NCBI GenBank assembly: GCA_046538945.1
Contig: JBKHHW010000105.1
Span: 1-10,502, forward strand
Direction of reading: 5' to 3'
Length of the DNA: 10,502 nt
Origin: JAEZKC01 sp046538945
Lineage (GTDB): Bacteria; Fibrobacterota; Chitinivibrionia; Chitinivibrionales; Chitinispirillaceae
Under the pieces are notes generated by a model. That model was given only the letters and a program-made list of their open reading frames with translations. It was not told the origin of the DNA and did not search any database. This document shows positions 1 to 4,926 of the stretch, piece after piece. Within the stretch, counting starts at the first letter, position 1. Every line of letters starts with the position of its first letter. The translations under genes were made by a program, and so were the position numbers.

Positions 1-2
1 AG

Positions 3-104
3 AACTGGAAATGGTCTCTGTTTTCACTCGGCTATCAGCTTGTTTTCGCGTGGGGCGCAGCCACGGCAGTATTTCAGATCGGATCATTATTGGGAATCAG
101 GTAA
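3..104 (+). CDS. feoB: FeoB ferrous iron transporter, C-terminal end (partial)
   Basis: This is the last 33 codons of a gene that enters from the left edge and stops at TAA 102-104. The translation begins NWKWSLFSLGYQLVFAW and ends QIGSLLGIR. It has the usual form of the final transmembrane helix of FeoB: a WKW/LFS stretch, a GYQL..AW helix, then a short hydrophobic end. In the family, FeoB is an inner-membrane Fe2+ importer with an N-terminal GTPase domain; that part lies outside the window. A strong intrinsic terminator begins 8 bases after the stop, which fits a real gene end. The reading frame is too short to appear in a length-filtered gene search. Confidence rests on recognising the C-terminal pattern, since no GTPase motif is visible. 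Confidence 0.8.
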   Translation, partial: NWKWSLFSLGYQLVFAWGAATAVFQIGSLLGIR

Positions 105-111
105 AAGCATC

Positions 112-139
112 AGCCCCGGCTGCACAAGCCGGGGCTTTT
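112..139 (+). terminator. Rho-independent terminator after feoB
   Basis: A perfect 10-bp stem (AGCCCCGGCT at 112-121 with AGCCGGGGCT at 127-136) encloses a 5-base loop and is followed at once by TTT, with one T of the stem making a TTTT run. It lies 8 bases after the feoB stop. The T-run is short, so some read-through into the next gene is possible. I see no convincing -35/-10 pair between this hairpin and the gene at 197. Confidence 0.85.
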
Positions 140-196
140 GCAAACACGAGTCAGAAGCACCAAATCAAATATCACTTACAAAAAGGAGATGTTCTT

Positions 197-832
197 ATGA
201 ACAGACGTTCGATTATAACTGCGGCAGTTCTTGGCCTTCTAACATTCCAGGCTCACGCCGCACGTCCCTTCACCGTTGATGACGCAGGTACGGTTGAAAA
301 GCAAGGATTCGAAGTGGAGGTGGCATCCGACTTTGGGAAAGATGCCTTTGACGGAGGCATCGGTTTAAAACACGGACTCACCGATCGCATGGATATAGGA
401 ATCGGTTTCGGCTATACGGCACTCCCTGAAATCGATGCACAGCACTCGCCTCTTGAAATCGGGTTAAAGTATGCCCTTGTGCCCGATTTTCTGTCAGCAT
501 CCTTGAGCGGCTCTTTCGGGGAACCCGGTTACGCGGTCAACATGATTGCATCAAAGCCGCTAGGCATTGCTTCTTTACACCTAAACTTAGGCCTGGAAAC
601 CCAGTCATCCGTGAATGATAGAGCGGTTACTTACGGTATGGCCGCAACTTTCGAAACCGGCCGCATCACAAGCGGAATAGAAATCGCCGGAGCCGATGAC
701 TCTATGAATTGGTGGCAGATTGGAGCGCAGGTGTCGGTACTTGAGTGGCTTGCTGTGGATTTGGGGCTGGGAGGTGATTTCGAGAGTGAGAAGTCTTTTA
801 CAGCCACAAGCGGTGTATGGATAGGTTTCTGA
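197..832 (+). CDS. Small outer-membrane beta-barrel-like protein downstream of feoB
   Basis: A 211-residue protein. The start at ATG 197 is chosen because a strong AAGGAG ribosome binding site lies at 183-188 and the protein then begins with a clean signal peptide (basic MNRR, hydrophobic ITAAVLGLLTF, cleavage after AHA at about residue 21). The open frame extends upstream to base 11 without a stop, but that part overlaps feoB and the terminator and is not coding. The mature protein starts RPFTVDDAGTVEKQGFEVE, an opening seen in outer-membrane proteins loosely annotated as transporters or MetA/phenol-pathway-like (PF13557-type); this family link is from memory. The rest alternates polar and hydrophobic residues in Gly-rich strands (IGIGFGYT, SASLSGSFG, LHLNLGLE, VDLGLGGD), and the chain ends in Phe, as outer-membrane barrels do. 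Its place between feoB and a DUF2023 gene suggests a link to iron uptake, perhaps as a channel, but this is inference. Confidence 0.8.
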   Translation: MNRRSIITAAVLGLLTFQAHAARPFTVDDAGTVEKQGFEVEVASDFGKDAFDGGIGLKHGLTDRMDIGIGFGYTALPEIDAQHSPLEIGLKYALVPDFLSASLSGSFGEPGYAVNMIASKPLGIASLHLNLGLETQSSVNDRAVTYGMAATFETGRITSGIEIAGADDSMNWWQIGAQVSVLEWLAVDLGLGGDFESEKSFTATSGVWIGF

Positions 833-840
833 TGATGTGC

Positions 841-867
841 ATAGGGGGCGTCAGTTTTGCCCCCTGT
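841..867 (+). other. GC-rich hairpin between the outer-membrane gene and the DUF2023 gene
   Basis: Bases 841-849 pair with 859-867 (core GGGGGC with GCCCCC, one G-U pair near the base) around a 9-base loop. No T-run follows, so this is unlikely to be a full intrinsic terminator. It lies 8 bases after the stop at 832 and 36 bases before the DUF2023 start. It could protect the 3' end of the upstream message or reduce expression of the next gene. Confidence 0.5.
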
Positions 868-903
868 ATCAGGCTTGAAAAGCGGCCAGGAGTAAAAAGA
901 GAA

Positions 904-1245
904 ATGGAAGTATTCCAGCATCATATTTACGAATACAAAAAGGGTCTGCGCAGGATGGTGCTTCACACAGCTCCTGCCCAGCATGAAGAGTGGATATCAA
1001 GAAAGCTTGCCGCACAGGGTATAACTCATCTTATAGTACCCGTAAGCGAATCAAAGATCAACGTTTTCTTTGGTGATCCCGAATATATCAAGGTGATCCA
1101 ATCTTTCGGCAAACTCAACCTGGTAGAACTCTCGGATGAACAGGATTTCATTCTTGGGGCACTTCTGGGTTATGATCTGGCACTGCAGTGCAAACGCCTG
1201 CTCAGGCGAAGGAATGCCGCCGGAAGAATCTGCTCTTGTGGATAG
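904..1245 (+). CDS. DUF2023 family protein (Feo/flavodoxin-associated, unknown function)
   Basis: A 113-residue soluble protein. ATG 904 is preferred over the in-frame start at 817, because the earlier one overlaps the upstream gene and precedes the hairpin, while AGGAG lies at 888-892 (11-base spacing). The protein opens MEVFQHHIYEYKKGLRRMVL and contains INVFFGD and EQDFILGALLGYDLALQC. These match, from memory, the DUF2023 (PF09633) pattern: VF.HH.YE..KG.R at the start, NVFFG in the middle and EDFILG.LLGYD near the end. The usual family length is about 120 residues. DUF2023 genes are often beside flavodoxin or feo genes, and here feoB is two genes upstream. The biochemical function is unknown. 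The last residues read RICSCG, a Cys-X-Cys end that could bind metal but may be incidental. Confidence 0.85.
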   Translation: MEVFQHHIYEYKKGLRRMVLHTAPAQHEEWISRKLAAQGITHLIVPVSESKINVFFGDPEYIKVIQSFGKLNLVELSDEQDFILGALLGYDLALQCKRLLRRRNAAGRICSCG

Positions 1246-1353
1246 TTTCTCAACTCTTTCCAAAAGCATAAAATGAAAGTCTGAACAGCATGGACACATT
1301 TATTTCGTGCTACTCACAAGATTCTACTCCGATAACCACACTTAAGCCTTTGA

Positions 1354-1391
1354 TACCCGAAAAATGGAAAGGGTGAGTGATCAGCTCACCC
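1354..1391 (-). terminator. Terminator-like hairpin after the histidine kinase
   Basis: A 7-bp stem (GGGTGAG 1371-1377 with CTCACCC 1385-1391) has a 7-base loop. Read on the minus strand it is followed by TTTCCATTTTTC (the complement of 1359-1370), and it lies about 50 bases past the kinase stop at 1441. On the plus strand there is no T-run, so it would mainly end kinase transcription before it runs into the convergent iron cluster. Confidence 0.6.
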
Positions 1392-1440
1392 ACCCATAAG
1401 TTTACCAGTATTTCAATGCTCTGATTACAGATGAACTGAA

Positions 1441-3582
1441 CTAGCCCGGTACGCTTGTCGAAAACGGCAGCTCAATAGTAAATGTAGTCCCTTCCCCGGG
1501 CTTTGATTCGACAAAGATCTCTCCCTTGTGTGCCTTGATTATTCCATAGACCACCGAAAGGCCAAGACCAGTTCCTTCCTTTTTCTTTTTGGTAGAGAAA
1601 AAGGGATCAAAAACACGCTCGATCTGATCGGGCGGGATACCGATTCCATTGTCTTCCACCTGAATCCATACGCGATTAGAATTTTGCGGAGAAGTCCTGA
1701 GACGGAGCGTAATCAGCCCATCGGACTTTTTCCCGATAGCATCGCGCGCATTTATCCCCAGGTTCAGGATGCACTGATGGATTTTGGTGGAATCTCCGAA
1801 TATGACAAGCGATTCCCGGGGCATCTCGATATTCATATTCACTGAAAAGGACGTGGAGCCGCGTATAAGAGCGAACGTTTCCTGCATTAGCTCACCAAGA
1901 TCAATTTCGTTCATCTCCACCTTGTCTTCACGGCTGAAAGAGAGCAGTTTTTTCACCAGATCACTTGCCCGACTGGTAGCACTGAGGATTATATCCGCCT
2001 GGTTGCGAACTTTCTCCTCATTCGCCCGCGTTGCGATAATGTGGGCATACCCGCATATTGCCGTCATGATATTGTTGAAATCGTGAGCCAACCCACCAGC
2101 CATCTGGCCCAGAAGTTCCATGCGATGTGTTTTTATGAGCTGCTCGTTGAGTTTTTTGGTTTCAGTTATGTCGATTCCGATCCCGGCAAGCCCGATGCCG
2201 TTTTCCTCAAAGATCTGATACGAATTGAATGCAATAGTCTTCCATTCACCGGATTTCGTCCTGAAGTCAACTTCCTGCAGCCGCGTTGGGCATTTAAGAA
2301 CCTCTTCGAACAACTGATCTGTATCAAGATCTGCTTGCGGGGAGATCAACGTACTGAAATGCATCTCTTTTAATTCTTCCTCACTGTATCCGGACTGGGC
2401 CACCATGGCGGGATTTGCATAAATGATATATCCCTCAACATTGATCCCGATTATAAGAGCCGGTGAGTTTTCATAGAGCGAACGATATCTGTCTTCCGCC
2501 AGCATAAGCTTTCGCTCCATAAGTTTTGATTCGGTTATATCACGTATGCTGATAATGAAGCCGGATTCACGATGAGCACTTTCCACCCACACGATAGTAG
2601 TCTGCCCGATACGCTCCTCGCCATCACATCTGCGAAACGACAGCTCCACCGTTTTGGGCGCACGCTGCATTCGGCAGTTTTTTACTGCTTTACTGAAGAG
2701 TTCCCTGTCCGATTCATTACTTGTAAATTCACGAAACATCTTTCCCTCAGCTACCCTTCCCGCCCCAATCAGCCCCGCAAAACTGGTATTTGAAAATTCT
2801 ATGATCAGTTTTTCGTTCAGCCACACCACCGATTCCTGCATATTCTGCATTATATGCGAGTAGAAATCGCGAATGGACAGGATCTCTTTATACTGCTGCT
2901 GGAGCTTGTAATGGTTTTCCTCCATGTGGCGAATTATTGCATAGTGATCACGAACACGGGAGAAGAACAGATTTCTGATTTTCCCGAAAACCGATGGGAT
3001 TTCATCCCACATGAAAAGATATTCACATGAGGATGCTCCCTTTGCTGCACACTGTAACTCCTCTATCCTTATATTGCGATATCCCTTAAGCTCCAATACT
3101 GCATATGCAAACCCCTGATTGAATCTGCATATCTGTTCTGAATATGCCCCTTTACGAAGAGGTGTGAAACGCAATACGCCTCTCCCCTTCCCTTCCATAC
3201 GCACTTCGGTCATCAGATTCTTATGAATGTTTTTCGCGATATGCGCAGAGATTTGCTGGATGATTACCGGAAGCGGGGCTATTTTGAAGAAAAAGAACTG
3301 AAAGCCTGAAATATGTTCTTTTAACACTCTGCTTCCCAGTGAATAGAGCGGGTTGGGCTCATCGGATAGAGCCGTCTCTATGTTTGCGGCCATATGCGAC
3401 CACACTTCGGCACTGGTCCATTCATAGGGATTAAGGCAGATATCCCGAAACGATTCTATACCTTCAAATATCCGCCGATCCGCAACATCGTGCTCTTTAG
3501 CGTATTTGTATATAAGCGCCAGATTGAAACAGGCGACTTCCCGTGATTGCGTCGTTTCACTTTTAGAGAGCTCTTTTTGCAT
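1441..3582 (-). CDS. PAS-domain sensor histidine kinase with N-terminal V4R-like Cys-motif domain
   Basis: A 713-residue protein with no obvious membrane segment, so probably cytoplasmic. Residues 75-195 form an input domain ending in C178AAKGASSC186EYLFMW. This C...G..-C.Y.. W pattern is seen in V4R-like (4-vinyl reductase type) sensory domains of multi-domain kinases. Residues 210-240 look like a coiled-coil linker. Two PAS domains follow (about 241-350 and 362-475, each ending in the ..I.DITE pattern). HisKA follows, with the phosphoacceptor H500 in GGLAHDFNN. The ATPase domain has an N-box (N607..N611ARD), G1 (D644NGIG), F-box (DPFF 659-662) and G2 (GTGLGL 670-675). All residues needed for kinase activity are present. 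There is no receiver domain, and no response regulator gene is near, so its partner lies elsewhere. The start at 3582 has only a weak GGTGA site upstream. The signal sensed is unknown; the paired cysteines could bind a metal or zinc. Confidence 0.92.
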   Translation of the reverse strand: MQKELSKSETTQSREVACFNLALIYKYAKEHDVADRRIFEGIESFRDICLNPYEWTSAEVWSHMAANIETALSDEPNPLYSLGSRVLKEHISGFQFFFFKIAPLPVIIQQISAHIAKNIHKNLMTEVRMEGKGRGVLRFTPLRKGAYSEQICRFNQGFAYAVLELKGYRNIRIEELQCAAKGASSCEYLFMWDEIPSVFGKIRNLFFSRVRDHYAIIRHMEENHYKLQQQYKEILSIRDFYSHIMQNMQESVVWLNEKLIIEFSNTSFAGLIGAGRVAEGKMFREFTSNESDRELFSKAVKNCRMQRAPKTVELSFRRCDGEERIGQTTIVWVESAHRESGFIISIRDITESKLMERKLMLAEDRYRSLYENSPALIIGINVEGYIIYANPAMVAQSGYSEEELKEMHFSTLISPQADLDTDQLFEEVLKCPTRLQEVDFRTKSGEWKTIAFNSYQIFEENGIGLAGIGIDITETKKLNEQLIKTHRMELLGQMAGGLAHDFNNIMTAICGYAHIIATRANEEKVRNQADIILSATSRASDLVKKLLSFSREDKVEMNEIDLGELMQETFALIRGSTSFSVNMNIEMPRESLVIFGDSTKIHQCILNLGINARDAIGKKSDGLITLRLRTSPQNSNRVWIQVEDNGIGIPPDQIERVFDPFFSTKKKKEGTGLGLSVVYGIIKAHKGEIFVESKPGEGTTFTIELPFSTSVPG

Positions 3583-3621
3583 CCACTATCACCCTGATAT
3601 CCATAACCGTGTTATTGTGAC

Positions 3622-3630
3622 ATTATCGCA
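3622..3630 (-). promoter_or_regulatory. Possible extended -10 element for the histidine kinase gene
   Basis: On the minus strand TGCGATAAT (complement of 3622-3630) resembles an extended -10 (TGnTATAAT, one mismatch). It would start transcription about 33 bases before the kinase ATG. No -35 box at normal spacing is convincing: a TTGAAG lies 20 bases upstream, which is too far. Confidence 0.3.
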
Positions 3631-3666
3631 AGATAAAGACATCGCCACTTCAACAGATAAATAGGG

Positions 3667-3681
3667 AATGATTTTATCATT
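3667..3681. promoter_or_regulatory. AT-rich palindrome, possible operator
   Basis: AATGAT (3667-3672) and ATCATT (3676-3681) form a perfect inverted repeat around TTT, about 40 bases upstream of the candidate -10 of the kinase gene. The half-sites match those of Fur-type boxes (AATGAT/ATCATT), but the centre is 3 bases rather than 1. It may equally be a chance AT-rich palindrome. Confidence 0.3.
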
Positions 3682-3766
3682 GATATCTCTTGATTGCAAT
3701 GACTACCTCAGACTGGATTTTTTTGTGGCATTCAGAGTCAGCTCAGGCTTCTTCTCTACCAAGTCA

Positions 3767-3796
3767 TTGATTTTAACTGTTTTATAATCTTACTAT
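3767..3796 (+). promoter_or_regulatory. Sigma-70-like promoter ahead of the decayed gene
   Basis: TTGATT (3767-3772) and TACTAT (3791-3796) are spaced by 18 bases. A perfect TATAAT also occurs at 3783-3788, but its spacing from TTGATT is only 10. The likely start of transcription is near 3803, about 40 bases before the ATG at 3843. Confidence 0.4.
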
Positions 3797-3842
3797 TGTG
3801 TAAAAAAAACAGTTTCGGCACACTGATTACAGGAGTGATCCG

Positions 3843-4171
3843 ATGAATTCATGAGAAAGATCAACGGAGTGCACTATGAAACATCAGTCCGTACCGGTAC
3901 AAACGGTGCGAATTCATTTACGATCCCTCCTATGTCTGGTTTGACAGTGGTGCAGTTCTGATAGAAGTTGATGCAAGAAGAAAAAGAGGGAGACTGAAGA
4001 AATTCAATCCTGAAGCTCAAAAATAAGTGTGAACCTGAACTCTCCCTTTCAGAAATCACCATACTGCAGGCCCTCGAGTCTGGACTTTTCTGACGTGTTG
4101 CTGAACACTTACGGGGTTGTCGGCAACTTTAGCGAGAGATAGATCTTGAGTTGGACGGTGTAAAAATAACT
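3843..4171 (+). pseudogene. Decayed small gene with intact promoter and ribosome binding site
   Basis: A clear AGGAG at 3831-3835 precedes ATG 3843, but this frame stops after three codons (MNS, TGA 3852-3854). Protein-like stretches then appear in all three plus frames in order. Frame 3851-3961 reads MRKINGVHYETSVRTGTNG and onward. A frame open to TAA 4024 contains YDPSYVWFDSGAVLIEVDA. A third frame from 3998 contains PELSLSEITILQALESGLF, a TGA at 4091, RVAEHLRGCRQL, a TAG at 4130, then REIDLELDGVKIT. The last frame (LSLSEITILQALES..RVAEHL..RQL.REI) recalls a helix-turn-helix of Fis type, broken by two stops. The pattern suggests a gene of about 100-110 codons with frameshifts and stops. The family is not identified, and the reading as a pseudogene is inference from frame order and the intact start signals. 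Confidence 0.35.
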
Positions 4172-4200
4172 TGCATATATCTGTTTCGGCACCATATATT
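4171..4200 (+). promoter_or_regulatory. Candidate promoter of the small exported protein
   Basis: TTGCAT (4171-4176) and TATATT (4195-4200) are spaced by 18 bases. Transcription would start near 4208, giving a leader of about 33 bases before ATG 4241. Confidence 0.45.
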
Positions 4201-4240
4201 ATAACTAAGATTCCCACACCCAATCAGATAAAATATATAT

Positions 4241-4747
4241 ATGAACACCAAACACCTTAGCATTTGTTTAATCAAAACTGCCTTGTTCATCATATTTTTG
4301 ATATGCTTTACAGCCAACGCCGGAATCCCCTACATTTCACCCGGAATCACTGTAGCCTGGAATTCGAAAAACACTACATCAATTTTCTGGAAATTGTCTT
4401 TTGGCCATTTTGATGATTTCGGACCTTGCAATGGCTTCGTAAATATCACAATAGGACAAAGAATTATGGTTGACAACAATTTCGCAAGCGGAAATTATTT
4501 CTACACTGAGCTGGAGTCAGGTGTTGTAACCGGAGAACTCATATCCGGAGCGGGAGTGGGGGCTGCATTTATGAAAGATGCTAATGGCAAACGTAAAATG
4601 GTACCCAAGGGATCGCTTTTTTCAGGATTCATGCTGTTTCTTAGAATGGATGCAACCCGGCATCAAAAAGAAACTGATTTTGACATAGGAACGATTGCCG
4701 TATTTCCAGTAAATGAGCTTCTTTTCCAAAACAACCTGTTTTGGTAA
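4241..4747 (+). CDS. Small exported protein of unknown function
   Basis: A 168-residue protein. A typical signal peptide runs from MNTKHLS through a hydrophobic core (ALFIIFLICFT) to a likely cleavage after ANA at residue 27. The mature part, of about 141 residues, has short alternating strands (GIPYISPGITVAW, FVNITIGQRIMV, GAGVGAAF) and ends in aromatic residues (NNLFW), so it may form a small outer-membrane barrel or a periplasmic beta protein. I recognise no family. There is no good ribosome binding site: the ATG follows AAAATATATAT directly, so translation may be weak or depend on an unstructured AT-rich leader. Its own promoter and the following hairpin suggest a single-gene transcript. 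The coding region is more AT-rich than the neighbouring repair genes. Confidence 0.7.
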   Translation: MNTKHLSICLIKTALFIIFLICFTANAGIPYISPGITVAWNSKNTTSIFWKLSFGHFDDFGPCNGFVNITIGQRIMVDNNFASGNYFYTELESGVVTGELISGAGVGAAFMKDANGKRKMVPKGSLFSGFMLFLRMDATRHQKETDFDIGTIAVFPVNELLFQNNLFW

Positions 4748-4765
4748 TTTTGTATTCTGAAACCA

Positions 4766-4795
4766 GTTCTGGATGCAGCTCAATGCATCCAGAAC
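4766..4795. terminator. Perfect 12-bp hairpin after the small exported protein gene
   Basis: GTTCTGGATGCA (4766-4777) and TGCATCCAGAAC (4784-4795) form a perfect 12-bp stem with a 6-base loop, 18 bases past the stop at 4747. No T-run follows on either strand, so it is not a standard intrinsic terminator. It lies between two convergent genes and could stabilise or end both messages. Confidence 0.45.
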
Positions 4796-4894
4796 CGCAC
4801 ACAAATGGACTGCTGAATAGAAGGACCCATAACAGTTCACACTTTACACACTGATCAGCTTGCAACCAGAACTGCCGATGAGGATACCTCCTGG

Positions 4895-4926
4895 CTGTGT
4901 AGAAATGTATTCACATCTCTACACAG
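4895..4926. other. 9-bp inverted repeat at the sbcC stop codon
   Basis: CTGTGTAGA (4895-4903) pairs with TCTACACAG (4918-4926) around a 14-base loop, and the repeat spans the sbcC stop codon at 4919-4921. No T-run follows on the minus strand. It may stabilise the 3' end of the sbcDC message. Confidence 0.4.

Larger units (their letters stand above)
3583..4240. other. Gene-poor stretch between the histidine kinase and the small exported protein
   Basis: No intact gene is seen in these 658 bases. The left third is AT-rich and holds the kinase 5' region, a possible -10 and the AATGAT/ATCATT palindrome. The middle and right hold the candidate promoter, ribosome binding site and broken frames of the decayed gene, and then the promoter of the next gene. 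A T8 run on the minus strand (complement of 3803-3810) is preceded only by a 4-bp stem and is not called a terminator. Confidence 0.6.

Noticed and set aside
11..196. N-terminal extension of the outer-membrane protein frame back to base 11
   Set aside because: It overlaps the feoB end and the terminator; the ribosome binding site and signal peptide mark ATG 197 as the start.
817..903. Upstream start for the DUF2023 protein
   Set aside because: It would overlap the preceding gene and read through a hairpin; the family homology begins at the ATG at 904, which has AGGAG upstream.
3874..4062. Minus-strand open frame of 62 codons in the gene-poor stretch
   Set aside because: No ribosome binding site and low-complexity Ser/Phe-rich composition; it mirrors the plus-strand remnants.
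3812..4192. GTTTCGGCAC occurs at 3812-3821 and 4183-4192, flanking the decayed gene
   Set aside because: A 10-base direct repeat in AT-rich intergenic DNA may be chance, and no terminal inverted repeats or transposase are present to support an insertion element.
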